Shown piece by piece: positions 17,868 through 27,373 of a stretch of 64,000 nt of DNA (positions within the stretch are counted from its first letter, which is position 1; each line of letters begins with the position of its first letter). The stretch is from Betaproteobacteria bacterium. GTDB taxonomy: Bacteria > Pseudomonadota > Gammaproteobacteria > Burkholderiales > Casimicrobiaceae. Under the pieces are notes generated by a model. That model saw only the letters and a list, made by a program, of their open reading frames with translations. It did no database searches and was not told the DNA's origin. Both the position numbers and the translations under genes were made by a program. The stretch is taken from positions 30,872 through 94,871 of the forward strand of contig JADKEV010000023.1 of assembly GCA_016717855.1 (NCBI GenBank), in the 5' to 3' direction.

Positions 17868-20800
17868 ATGGCCGATCCCCGTTTTGTTCACCTGCGACTG
17901 CACAGCGAGTACTCGATCGCGGACGGGATTGTCCGCCACGACGACGCCGTCGCCGCGGCGACCGGCGACCGGATGCCCGCGCTGGCCCTCACCGACCTGT
18001 CCAACCTGTTCGGCATGGTCAAGTTCTACAAGGCCACGCGCGCGGCCGGCATCAAGCCCATCATCGGCTGCGACGTGCTGGTGGCGGGAGTCGCGCCCGG
18101 CGAGCCCGCGCACCGCGCGCTGTTGCTGTGCCAGAGCCGCGAAGGCTACCTGCGGCTCTGCGACTGGCTCACCCGCGCCTATGCGCATCCGCCCGAGCGC
18201 GGCGCGGTCTGCCTGTCCACGGCGTGGTTTGGCGAAGGCACCGGCGGCTTGCTCGCCTTGTCCGGCGCGCCCGGAGGCCCGCACGCGGGCGAATTGGGCA
18301 CGCTGCTCGCGCTCGAGCACGACGCCGAAGCGCAGGCGCTGGCGCGCCAGTGGTCGCAGTGGTTTCCCGGGCGCTACTACGTCGAATTGCAGCGCCCGGG
18401 CTGGCCCGATGACCGCGAGGCGAACGCCGCGGCGATCGACCTCGCCTCGCGCCTGGGATTGCCCGTGGTCGCCACGCATCCGGTGCAGTTCATCCGCCGC
18501 GAGGATTTCGTCGCACATGAAGCGCGCGTGTGCATCGCCGAAGGCGCGATGCTCGCCGACCAGCGGCGGCAGCGGCGCTTCACGCAGGAGCAGTACTTCA
18601 AGACCCAGAAAGAGATGGCCGCGCTGTTCGCCGACTGTCCCGAAGCGCTGGTCAACGCGGTCGAGATCGCCAAGCGCTGCAACCTGACGATCGAGCTCGG
18701 CAAGAATTACCTGCCGGCGTTTCCGACGCCGCCGGGCGTCACGCTCGACCAGCACCTGCGCGACGAAGCCGCCGCCGGCCTGACGCGGCGGCTCCTCCAC
18801 CGCTTCCCCGACGCGGCGGATCGCACGCGGCGCGAGAACGCATATCGCGAGCGCCTCGAGTTCGAACTGAAGACCATCATCCAGATGGGCTTCCCCGGCT
18901 ACTTCCTGATCGTCGCCGACTTCATTGGCTGGGCGCGCAGCAACGGCGTGCCGGTGGGCCCCGGACGCGGCTCGGGCGCCGGCTCCGTGGTCGCGTGGAG
19001 CCTGGGAATCACCGATCTCGATCCGCTCCACTACGGCCTGCTCTTCGAGCGCTTCCTCAACCCGGAGCGGATCTCGATGCCCGACTTCGACATCGACTTC
19101 TGCCAGGATGGCCGCGACAAGGTGATCGACTACGTGCGCCAGAAATACGGCGCCGATTCGGTGTCGCAGATCGCCACGTTCGGCACCATGGCGGCGAAGG
19201 CGGTGGTCCGCGACGTGGGGCGCGTGCTCGACCTGGGCTACACGTTCTGCGACGGCATCGCCAAGCTGATTCCGTTCCAGCCGGGCAAGCTGGTGACGCT
19301 GAAGTCCGCGCGCGAAATGGAGCCGCTGCTCGCGGAGCGCGAGCGCGACGAGGAGGACGTGCGCGAACTGCTGGCGCTGGCCGAGTCGCTCGAGGGCCTG
19401 ACGCGCAATGTCGGGATGCACGCGGGCGGCGTGCTGATCGCGCCGGGCAAGCTCACCGACTTCTGCCCGCTCTACGTCGCCGAGAACGACGGCGCGCGCA
19501 TCAGCCAGTTCGACAAGGACGACGTCGAGGCCGTCGGCCTGGTCAAGTTCGACTTCCTGGGGCTGACCACGCTGACCGTGCTCGACTGGGCGCTCCGCTA
19601 CATCAAGCGGCTCGACCCGGAGTCGACGCTGGACCTCGAGGCGATTCCGGTCGACGACGCGCCGACGTTCCGCTTGTTCCAGGAAGGCCGGACGGACGCG
19701 ATCTTCCAGTTTGAATCGCGCGGGATGCGCGACCTGCTGGTGCAATCGAAGCCGACGCGCCTGGAGGACCTGATCGCGCTGAACGCGATGTACCGGCCGG
19801 GGCCGATGGAACTGATACCGACCTACATCGCGCGCAAGACCGGCAAGGAGCGCACCGAGTACCTCGACCCCCGGCTGGAGCCTATCCTGGCCGACACGTG
19901 CGGGATCATGGCGTACCAGGAGCAGGTGATGCAGATCGCGCAAGTGATCGCCGGCTACAGCCTGGGCGGCGCCGACCTGCTGCGCCGCGCGATCGGCAAG
20001 AAGAAGGCCGAGGAGATGGCCCAGCAGCGCGACATCTTCACCGCCGGCGCACTCGAGCGCGGGATGAAGGAACGGATCGCGACCGAGCTGTTCGACCAGA
20101 TCGAAAAGTTCGCCGGCTACGGCTTCAACAAGTCGCACTCGGCGGCCTACGCGTGGGTCGCGTACCAGACCGCGTACCTGAAAGTGCACTACGCCAGCGC
20201 GTTCATGGCCGCCAACTTGTCGGCGACCATGGACGACTCGGACAAGGTGCGGCAATTCTATGTGGACGCGCACGCCAACGGCCTCGCGTTCCTGCCGCCG
20301 GACGTCAATGCTTCCGAGTACCGTTTCGTCCCCGTCGACGACAAGACCATCCGTTACGGGCTGGGCGCGATCAAGGGCACGGGCCGGGCCGCGGTCGAGG
20401 CGATTGTCGCCGAGCGCGGCCGGGAGCCGTTCGCCGGCTTCGTCGACTTCTGCCGCCGGATCGACAAGCGCGCGGTCAACCGGCGCGCGATCGAGGCGCT
20501 GATCAAGGGCGGGGCGTTCGACGCACTCGAACCGAACCGGGCGACGCTGATGGCCTCGGTCGGCCCGGTGCTCGACATGGCCGAACAGGAAGCGCGCGCG
20601 GCGCAGCAGGTGAACCTGTTCGGCGAAGCGGCGGGCGCGGGCGAGGTGCAACTCGTCCAGGCCAAGCCATGGCCCGACCTCGACCGGCTGCGCCAGGAAA
20701 AGACCGCGCTGGGCTTTTTCTTCTCCGGCCACCCGTTTGCCTCGTACCGGCATGAACTCGACGGACTGATCAAGCTGCCGCTGGCCAGGATCGCCGCGCG

Positions 20801-21357
20801 GCGCGAGAGCGTGCTGCTCGCCGGCCTGGTCACGCAGGTGCGCACCCAGATCACGCGCCGCGGCAAGATGGGGGTCGTCACGCTGGACGACGGCACCGCG
20901 CAGGTCGAGGTGTCGGTGTTCAGCGAGCTGTTCGAAGCGCACCGGCTCAAGCTCAAGGAAGACCAGGTGCTGATCGTCGAGGGCAAGGTGAGCGAAGACG
21001 GCTACACCGGCGGGCTGCGCGTGGTCGCCGACCAGCTGCTCGACCTGGCCACGGCGCGCGCGAAGTTCGCGAAGGAACTGCGGCTGTCCTGCAACGGCGG
21101 CAGCGACGCGCAGCGCCTGCTGGCGATACTCAAGCCCTACGTCAACGGCAATACCGCGGTGACCGTCGATTACCGGAACCAGTGCGCGCGCGGCGAAGCT
21201 CGAACTAGGACTGGCGTGGAAGGTTACGCTCGACGAGCACTTGCTCAGCGGGCTGCGCGACTGGCTGGCGCCGGAGAACGTCGACATCGTCTGGGAGCCG
21301 CCGCCGCCGACGGCGCCGGCGTACCGGCCGAACAATAACCAACCCGCCGAGTACTGA
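17868..21357 (+). CDS. dnaE: DNA polymerase III alpha subunit (C-terminal frameshift)
   Basis: Replicative polymerase catalytic subunit. It has the PHP domain (FVHLRLHSEYSIADG), PGRGSGAGS, the catalytic MPDFDIDF motif (Asp406, Asp408), GYGFNKSHSAAYAWVAYQTAYLK, a helix-hairpin-helix and an OB domain (VLLAGLVTQVRTQ). The uninterrupted frame ends at 21338 with an odd Arg/Ala-rich tail. Removing one G at 21192-21193 restores AKLELGLAWKVTLDEHLLSG ... and ends at TGA 21355-21357, a normal DnaE C-terminus. So the final 55 codons are out of frame by one inserted base, probably a sequencing error in an essential gene. Confidence 0.93.
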
Positions 21358-21594
21358 GGCATCGACTGCCGATGGTTGCCGCGACGTTGTGCGGCGCGGC
21401 ATCACATCCGGGGTTGTCCACAGAATCGGTGGATAACCTGCTGGACAAAACGACTGCGGGCCGCGTGGATGGTGGATGCGGGGGCGATGGGCAGGAATTG
21501 CGCGGCCACTTGAGGACGGGGCCGGCAAGTCAAGATCCGGGGGCTTCGGGGTTTTTTTTGGCGAAGACGGCACGGTCATCCGGCCTGCCGCCGT

Positions 21595-22431
21595 TCAAAG
21601 CTTGCGGTCGTCGATGATCCGCGTCGACGGGATGACATCGGCGTGCCGCTCCCACACGATTCTGGTGTTCTTGTGATTGGCTTCGTAGAACCAGTCCTTG
21701 TGCCCGTTCGGCCCATGCGTGCCGCCCCACGAAAAATCGCAGATGAAGTCGATCCAGTGGCAACCGACGACCTTGCCCAGTTTCTTCTTCGCCCGGAAAC
21801 ACAAGTCGTGGTCATCCATGCACAGCGGGGCGAATACTTCGTCGAAGTAGTCCATCGTGACCAGGTCCGCATGATCGATCGCCAGCGGACCCCGGTTGGC
21901 GCACTGCCTGACGGCAAACATGTCCCTGGCCAGGCCCCAGTGCTTCCCCGCATGGTCGACATGATCGATGATGTCGGACCAGCAGTCCCGCAGGTTCTCC
22001 TTCATGTGCAGATGCCTGCTCTCCGGGTTGAACACCCAGTTGTGGGCGCAATTGGCGGAGACGGCGAACACGTCATCGAACGCCGCGAACGGCCGGATGA
22101 GCCTGCCGTTCCAGTCGTCCTCGTTGACGATCATGTCGTCCTGGATGATGATGACGAAATCGCCTTCCGCCCTCTTCAGCCCAATGTTGTTGGCCCGGGT
22201 TTCGAACACGTCGCCGGCGTACTCCACCTTGATCGACAGCGCCGGGTTGTTGCGCCTGAACTCCAGCACGAAGTTCTCGCTGTTGTCCGAGCAGCCATCG
22301 AGGACGACGATCAGCTCGTAACTGCCGCGGGTGTGCTTCCTGATCTTCTCCAGGCTCGTCGGAACGAGGAAGTCCTTGTTGTGGATCGTCAGGATCAGCG
22401 AGCAGGTTTTGTTCGGGTTTGGAATTGGCAT
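21595..22431 (-). CDS. GT-A fold glycosyltransferase, family 2-like
   Basis: 278 residues. The N-terminus SLILTIHNKDFLV followed by ELIVVLDGCSDNS is the GT2 nucleotide-sugar-binding start, and IIQDDMIVNEDDW holds the metal-binding Asp pair. The C-terminal half has LCMDDHDLCFRAKKKLGK, resembling the acceptor/base region. No membrane segment. It is alone, convergent with dnaE, so acceptor and pathway are unknown. Confidence 0.75.
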   Translation of the reverse strand: MPIPNPNKTCSLILTIHNKDFLVPTSLEKIRKHTRGSYELIVVLDGCSDNSENFVLEFRRNNPALSIKVEYAGDVFETRANNIGLKRAEGDFVIIIQDDMIVNEDDWNGRLIRPFAAFDDVFAVSANCAHNWVFNPESRHLHMKENLRDCWSDIIDHVDHAGKHWGLARDMFAVRQCANRGPLAIDHADLVTMDYFDEVFAPLCMDDHDLCFRAKKKLGKVVGCHWIDFICDFSWGGTHGPNGHKDWFYEANHKNTRIVWERHADVIPSTRIIDDRKL

Positions 22432-22493
22432 TCCGATTCGGGGTCAAAGTTGTGATTCCGCTTGTGGCGGGGCGGCGGGCGCTGGCAGTGGCT

Positions 22494-23069
22494 TCAAGCC
22501 GGCGCTGACTTGCGCGCCCGCTGCTGCGCCCTGGCCGGCAGGCGCGAAAGCTCGCGGGTCGAAGGCACGCGCCGAACGGAGTTGGCGGGCGCCGCGCCGT
22601 CGCCGGCGAGATTGTCCAGCATCGCCAGCAGCACCCGTCGCGTCGTCGCGACATCCGCCGCACTGACGCCCCCGACGCTGATCCGGTTGACTTCCTCCGC
22701 GAGCGGAATGAGCTTGCTCCGCAGCGCCCGCCCCTTGGGCGTGAGATAGACGTGGACGTTCTTGCGGTTGCCCGACAGCTGCCTTCTGCGCACCAGCCCC
22801 AGCCGTTCCATCGCGGTCACCGCCGCGTAAGTCGTCGGCTCCATCACGCCGGCCCGCGCACTCAACTCGCTCTGGGTCAGGCCGTTCGCCTCCCAAAGGA
22901 TGCGCAGGAAACTCCAGTGGCCGAACGAGACCGCATGCTCGAGCAGGCGCATCTGCAACGCGCGCGCCTGTGCTCGTGCCGCGTCGCGGATCAGGTGGGC
23001 GAGCCGGTCTTCCGGCACCGCCTCGCGCCAGTGCTTGAGTATGGACTGCAGTTCGTCCGGCCGTGGCAT
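22494..23069 (-). CDS. MarR-family transcriptional regulator
   Basis: 191 residues with the winged-helix pattern of MarR: LRILWEANGLTQSELSARAG, VMEPTTYAAVTAMERLGLVRRR (recognition helix) and the wing SGNRKNVHVYLTPKGRAL. It begins 9 bp after the reductase stop on the same strand, so the two are co-transcribed. The C-terminal 30 residues are Arg/Ala-rich and beyond the family domain. It probably controls the Rieske oxygenase system through the palindrome at 24100-24117 in response to an aromatic ligand. Confidence 0.85.
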   Translation of the reverse strand: MPRPDELQSILKHWREAVPEDRLAHLIRDAARAQARALQMRLLEHAVSFGHWSFLRILWEANGLTQSELSARAGVMEPTTYAAVTAMERLGLVRRRQLSGNRKNVHVYLTPKGRALRSKLIPLAEEVNRISVGGVSAADVATTRRVLLAMLDNLAGDGAAPANSVRRVPSTRELSRLPARAQQRARKSAPA

Positions 23070-23078
23070 GGTTCGGAC

Positions 23079-24062
23079 TCAGAGGTCCAGCACGAGTTCG
23101 GGCGACGCGGCGCGCGAGCAGCAGACCATGATCCGGCTGCCGCGCTCATCGTCGGCGAGGACGAAGTCGCGATGCTCGGCCTCGCCCGCGACGAGCACGG
23201 ACTTGCACGAGCCGCACGTACCGGACTCGCACGAACTCGGGACGTGCACACCGGCCGCGCGGATGGCTTCCAGGATCGTCGACGCGGCCGCCACCGTCAG
23301 GGTCAGGCCGCTCTTTGCCAGTCTGACGGTGAACGGCCGGTTTTGCCGGTTCAGTTCCGGACTGGCGCCGAAGCTCTCGAAATGGACGGACCCGCCGGGC
23401 CAATGGCCGCTCATGTCGCGCACGCCATCCATCAGCGCCCGCGGGCCGCAGCAATAGACGTGCGCGCCGGTGGGCCGCTCGAGGACGGGCCACAGATCGA
23501 ACGCGTTGGCGGGATCGCCGCGGTCGTGGTGAACGCGCACCTTGCCGTGAAGCTCCGGCGCCGCCAGTTCGTCCAGGAACGCGGTGCTCTCCGGATCGCG
23601 CGTCAGGTAGTAGAGCTTGAAGCGCCCGGCGCCGGACGACTGCAGGTGGCGCACCATGGACAGTATCGGCGTGATCCCGATGCCGCCGGCGATGAACAGG
23701 AAGTTCGTCGCGCGCGGATTGAGTGCGAAGTCGTTGTGCGGTTCGCTCGCCGGCAGCGTGTCGCCCGCGTTCACGCCGTCGACCAGGCTGACCGAGCCGC
23801 CGCGACCCTCCAGGTCGCGCTTGACCGCGAACACGTAGCGGTCGCGCTCGGCCGGATCGTTGCACAGCGAATACTTGCGCAGATCTCCGGAGGGCACCCG
23901 CACCGACAGATGCGCGCCGGCGGTGAACGCGGGTAGTTCCGCGCCATGCGGATCGCGCAACTCGAACGTTTGGATGTCGCGCGCGATCCGCCGCGCCGCG
24001 GACACGAGCAGTGGGTGCAGGATGGGTTCGGTGGTCAAGGGCGGTCGCGGGGAAGGCGGCAC
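23079..24062 (-). CDS. Rieske-oxygenase reductase (PDR/VanB type)
   Basis: 327 residues. Order: FMN-binding domain with RKYSLCND, NAD domain with GGIGITPILSM and CCGPRALM, then a C-terminal plant-type 2Fe-2S domain with CESGTCGSCKS and a fourth cysteine in IMVCCSRA. This is the phthalate-dioxygenase-reductase layout that feeds NADH electrons to an oxygenase. There is no ATG near the domain start; GTG at 24062 is the likeliest, TTG at 24038 an alternative. Divergent from the oxygenase gene at 24203. Confidence 0.88.
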   Translation of the reverse strand: MPPSPRPPLTTEPILHPLLVSAARRIARDIQTFELRDPHGAELPAFTAGAHLSVRVPSGDLRKYSLCNDPAERDRYVFAVKRDLEGRGGSVSLVDGVNAGDTLPASEPHNDFALNPRATNFLFIAGGIGITPILSMVRHLQSSGAGRFKLYYLTRDPESTAFLDELAAPELHGKVRVHHDRGDPANAFDLWPVLERPTGAHVYCCGPRALMDGVRDMSGHWPGGSVHFESFGASPELNRQNRPFTVRLAKSGLTLTVAAASTILEAIRAAGVHVPSSCESGTCGSCKSVLVAGEAEHRDFVLADDERGSRIMVCCSRAASPELVLDL

Positions 24063-24099
24063 GGAATTGACAAGGACCGGCGTCGCGCTATCATCCGCA

Positions 24100-24117
24100 T
24101 TCTTAGAGATGTAAGAA
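24100..24117. promoter_or_regulatory. Palindromic operator candidate (MarR-type)
   Basis: TTCTTA-GAGATG-TAAGAA is a perfect 6+6 inverted repeat with a 6-bp spacer in the divergent gap between reductase-marR and the oxygenase. Size and position fit a MarR dimer site controlling both directions. Pattern-based only. Confidence 0.5.
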
Positions 24118-24141
24118 TAATTGTCAACAAACGGAATAGGC

Positions 24142-24190
24142 GGACTGACCCCATTTCCAATATGGATAACCGTGGTCTGTCCCCATTTTT
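24142..24190 (+). repeat. Second copy of the ACCGTGGYCTGTCCC repeat
   Basis: GACTGACCCCATTTCC ... ATAACCGTGGTCTGTCCCCAT aligns with 16884-16924 over about 45 bp. It separates the palindrome from the oxygenase start, so it lies within that gene's promoter or leader region. Confidence 0.5.
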
Positions 24191-24202
24191 CGAGGAACCG
24201 CG

Positions 24203-25516
24203 ATGCTGACCCGCGAAGAGAACCAGCTGCTGTGCCGCGTCGAGGGCGAGGCGCCGATGGGGCAGTTGATGCGCCGGCACTGGTTGCCCGCATGCCTGAT
24301 CGAGGAGTTGCCGGACCCGGATGGAACCCCGGTGGCCATCCGCCTGCTGGGCGAGGATTTGGTGGCGTTCCGCGATTCCGACGGCCGCGTCGGCGTGATG
24401 GACCGCTACTGCCCGCACCGGCGCGCGTCGCTGGTGTTCGGCCGCAACGAGGACTGCGGGCTGCGCTGCCTGTATCACGGCTGGAAGATCGACGTGGAGG
24501 GCAACGTGGTCGAGATGCCCTCGGAGCCGGCGGCCGCCTGCGCCGCGCAGAAGGTCCGGCACACCGCGTATCCGACGCACGAGCATGGCGGCTTCGTCTG
24601 GGTGTACATGGGCCCCAAGGCAGAGATGCCGGCGTTCGCGCCGCCGCCGTGGGCGCCCTCCCCCGCGACCCGGGTCAGCATCGTCAAGATCGCCGTCGAC
24701 TGCAACTGGGCGCAGATTCTCGAGGGCGCGATCGACTCGGCGCACAGCTCGACGCTGCATTCGACCGAGATGCCGCCGGCGCGCGTCGACGGCGCCAAGG
24801 CGACCGCGCAGCACTGGCTGCGGCCCTCGACCGACAAGGCGCCGCGGATGCTGCCGCAACAGACCGAGTACGGATTCAAGTACGCGGCCGTCCGCCGGCC
24901 GATCCAGAACGCGGCGACGCATGACTACGTGCGCATCTCGGTGTTCGTGGCACCCGCGACGGTGCTGATCCCGCCGAACAACCTGTACAACCTCGCCAAC
25001 GTCAACGTCCCGATCGACGACACGCACACCATGTTCCACTTCATCGCGTGGAACGACGACGACAAGCCCGGCATAGAAACCGAAGCGTGGCGCAAGTTCT
25101 GCGCCGCGCAGCCCGGCATCGATCTCGATGCCGGCTGGCGCAACACGCGCACGCCGGCGAACAACTATCTGCAGGACCGGCAGGCGATGCGGCTGGGCAG
25201 CTTCACCGGCATCCGCGGCATTCCGAACCAGGACATCTCGATGTGGGAAACGATGGGGCCGATCACCGACCGCAGCCGCGACCGGCTGGGCGCCTCGGAC
25301 GTCGCCATCGTCGAGTTCCGGCGGGTCATGGTCGAGGCGGCCAGGCGTTTCCGCGATGGCGGGCCGGCGCTCGGCGCCGGTCCGCTCGAGACGCCGCAGG
25401 CGCGGCTGCGCTCGTTCGAAGGCATCGTCGCCAAGGGCGTTGCCTGGCAGACGCTGGGCACGGTTCCCGCCGATGGGGCGCCATCCCCGCAACCCGCGAC
25501 CGCAACGACCCCGTAA
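24203..25516 (+). CDS. Rieske non-haem iron oxygenase, phthalate-dioxygenase type
   Basis: 437-residue terminal oxygenase component. The Rieske cluster ligands are Cys70/His72 (YCPHRR) and Cys89/His92 (CLYHGW), spaced as the family requires. The mononuclear iron motif is EGAIDSAHSSTLH, matching Ex3Dx2Hx4H. This group (phthalate 4,5-dioxygenase, VanA-like demethylases) hydroxylates or demethylates aromatic acids. Its reductase is encoded divergently, so the pair forms a two-component system. Substrate unknown. Confidence 0.88.
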   Translation: MLTREENQLLCRVEGEAPMGQLMRRHWLPACLIEELPDPDGTPVAIRLLGEDLVAFRDSDGRVGVMDRYCPHRRASLVFGRNEDCGLRCLYHGWKIDVEGNVVEMPSEPAAACAAQKVRHTAYPTHEHGGFVWVYMGPKAEMPAFAPPPWAPSPATRVSIVKIAVDCNWAQILEGAIDSAHSSTLHSTEMPPARVDGAKATAQHWLRPSTDKAPRMLPQQTEYGFKYAAVRRPIQNAATHDYVRISVFVAPATVLIPPNNLYNLANVNVPIDDTHTMFHFIAWNDDDKPGIETEAWRKFCAAQPGIDLDAGWRNTRTPANNYLQDRQAMRLGSFTGIRGIPNQDISMWETMGPITDRSRDRLGASDVAIVEFRRVMVEAARRFRDGGPALGAGPLETPQARLRSFEGIVAKGVAWQTLGTVPADGAPSPQPATATTP

Positions 25517-25520
25517 ACCC

Positions 25521-25598
25521 GTAGGATGGGTGGAGCGCAGCGATACCCACCGATGGTGGCGCGACCCCGTAGGATGGGTCGAACGCCGCGACGCGCGT
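25521..25598 (+). repeat. Two direct copies of the GTAGGATGGGTGGAGC repeat
   Basis: Copy one (25521-25550) is GTAGGATGGGTGGAGCGCAG plus CGATACCCAC; copy two (25569-25598) is GTAGGATGGGTCGAACGCCG plus a degraded end. They lie between the convergent oxygenase and dockerin-repeat genes. Confidence 0.75.
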
Positions 25599-26806
25599 CA
25601 GTACCGGTTTGGCATCGCGAATTCAATCAGCGCATCGCAGGACGCAACGTTGATCGGGCACGTCGGAATCGGCGAGCCGCCGTTGTAGTTGAAGTTGCGG
25701 ATGCTGATATAGATCACGTCGCCGGATTGAAAGTTGATCTGCGCGCCTACTGCCTGGAAGTTCGGATTGTTGACGGTGAAATCGAAGCCGGGTGCAGTGT
25801 TGCCTTCGTCGAAATTGTCGCGCAAGTACCCTCCGGGCGGCGCATGGAAGTCGCAAGCGGCGGTGGAAACAGTGTATTCCCGCGCGGTTACCGTGGCGCC
25901 GGGGGTCTCCGTAATGCGGATCTGGCCGAGGTGGTTGATATTCAGCGGCGGGTTGAACGTGTACGGCACCGTCAGCCGGAACGAATAAACCTGGTTCGTG
26001 AATCCGTTCGTACCTGGCTTCGCCTGCCCCGACACCGGCCAAGGCTGGTCGATGAGTTGGTCCCCCGGCTGGCAATAACTCGTCGGCGCCGACACGTGCA
26101 CGGTGATATTGACCGCCGCCGCCGCCCCCGCCCCGTTCGAGGCGACCATCGAATACGTGGTGGTCGTCATCGGCGCCACGGTGCGCACGCTGCCCGTGAA
26201 CGCGCCGCCATCCCACGTGTACGTGATCGGCTGCTGCCCGGCCGCGCAGCTTGCGGTCAGCTGCACCGGGGTCCCCGGCGTGACCGGCGCGGCCAACGTC
26301 GCGGGCGGCGAGGCGACGACCGTGCATCCCGCCGGCGCTTGCGGCGTGGCCGCAGTTAGTGTCGCCAGATACCCTTCGATTTCCATGATGGTGTCGCGCT
26401 GCGCGCCGCCACCGACCGCGCCGGCGATCAGCGGCGCGCCGCGCATGCCGAACAGGTAGCGGAGGACCAGCAGGCCATCGGTGAGCGCGTCGCGCGCGCC
26501 GTTGTCGTCGATGTCGAGCACCGGCGTGGCGACGCTGGAGGAAGCGGCCAGGTAGTCCTCGATCTGCTGGTTCGTGCGCCCGGGACCGGGCCCCACGGCG
26601 CCCTGGACCAGTGCCGGCAGGCGCAGGCCGAACAGATAGCGAATCACCAGCAGGCCGTCGGTCAGCGCGTCGGTCGCGTTGTTGGCGTCGATGTCGAGGG
26701 CTTCGGTCGCGGCGAGCGCCTTCTGCGCGTGCACGGCGGGCACGGCCATGCAGCAAATCAGGGCCTGCAAAAGCAGGACGGAAAAGCGGCGGCGGATACT
26801 CGGCAA
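25598..26806 (-). CDS. Secreted protein with N-terminal dockerin-like repeats and Ig-like domain
   Basis: 402 residues from TTG at 26806, chosen for AAGGAG six bases upstream and for the signal peptide (FSVLLLQALICCMAVPAVHA). Two dockerin-like units follow: LDIDANNATDALTDGLLVIR and LDIDDNGARDALTDGLLVLR, each with a calcium-loop Asp pattern. An Ig-like domain (QPITYTWDGGAFTGSVRTVA) and a C-terminal domain with paired cysteines (SYCQPGDQL ... CPINVASCDAL) come next. The repeats match those in the 10732-12723 protein. Function unknown. Confidence 0.72.
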   Translation of the reverse strand: MPSIRRRFSVLLLQALICCMAVPAVHAQKALAATEALDIDANNATDALTDGLLVIRYLFGLRLPALVQGAVGPGPGRTNQQIEDYLAASSSVATPVLDIDDNGARDALTDGLLVLRYLFGMRGAPLIAGAVGGGAQRDTIMEIEGYLATLTAATPQAPAGCTVVASPPATLAAPVTPGTPVQLTASCAAGQQPITYTWDGGAFTGSVRTVAPMTTTTYSMVASNGAGAAAAVNITVHVSAPTSYCQPGDQLIDQPWPVSGQAKPGTNGFTNQVYSFRLTVPYTFNPPLNINHLGQIRITETPGATVTAREYTVSTAACDFHAPPGGYLRDNFDEGNTAPGFDFTVNNPNFQAVGAQINFQSGDVIYISIRNFNYNGGSPIPTCPINVASCDALIEFAMPNRY

Positions 26807-27373
26807 CGAAATCTCCTTGCGGGCGAACCGCGGTGAGTTGGCACTGTAGCGGTCGCGACAACGGCAGCAAGTCGTGGAGCGACGATTATAGTCGCTGGCC
26901 GCTGCGTGTGCGGGCGACCATTGTCGCCAATCGACGACAGCGAGACATCGCAACCCCGCGGTGATGGATGAACTGCGGCACGTGGCGCCCGCGCCGCGTT
27001 GCGGCGTCCCGCCGGCGCGGTCCCGGCGCGGACTATCGCGTCCGAACTTCATTTGACGCAACGGCGCGCACCTCGCCCGTTGCCTCCGCGTTCCCCCGCG
27101 CCGTATGCTCAATGCACAAACAGCGTGGCGTCGTGAATTGCCACGTTGCTGGCGCAGCGCGGGCTCGACGGCGGGTTCTGGTCGTTGCGCGCAGGCAAGA
27201 GTCATGGAACGCACAGTCCAACGCACGGCGCCAAGCCCGGTTCGCATACCTGCCCCAGGGCAGGCCGGGCTCCTTCCTGTCCCGACGACCCCAACCACGC
27301 TGCGGCAAGTCCGGTACGGCGGCCCGCCGCGCGGCAGTTCCCATTCGTCCGTTCACCAGGCCGAGAGCTCATC
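26807..27373. other. Intergenic region, nothing recognised
   Basis: 567 bp between divergent secreted-protein genes. Several short frames occur but none has a signal or codon pattern like its neighbours. It presumably holds promoters for both genes; the AT-richer piece around 26875-26895 (GACGATTATAGTC) may belong to the leftward promoter. Confidence 0.4.

Noticed and set aside
17835..21362. 1,175-residue open frame opposite dnaE
   Set aside because: It is the antisense shadow of a GC-rich gene; the protein is Arg/His/Gln-rich with no domain, while the plus strand encodes DnaE.
21540..21560. Rho-independent terminator after dnaE
   Set aside because: There is a run of eight T, but no convincing stem precedes it on either strand.
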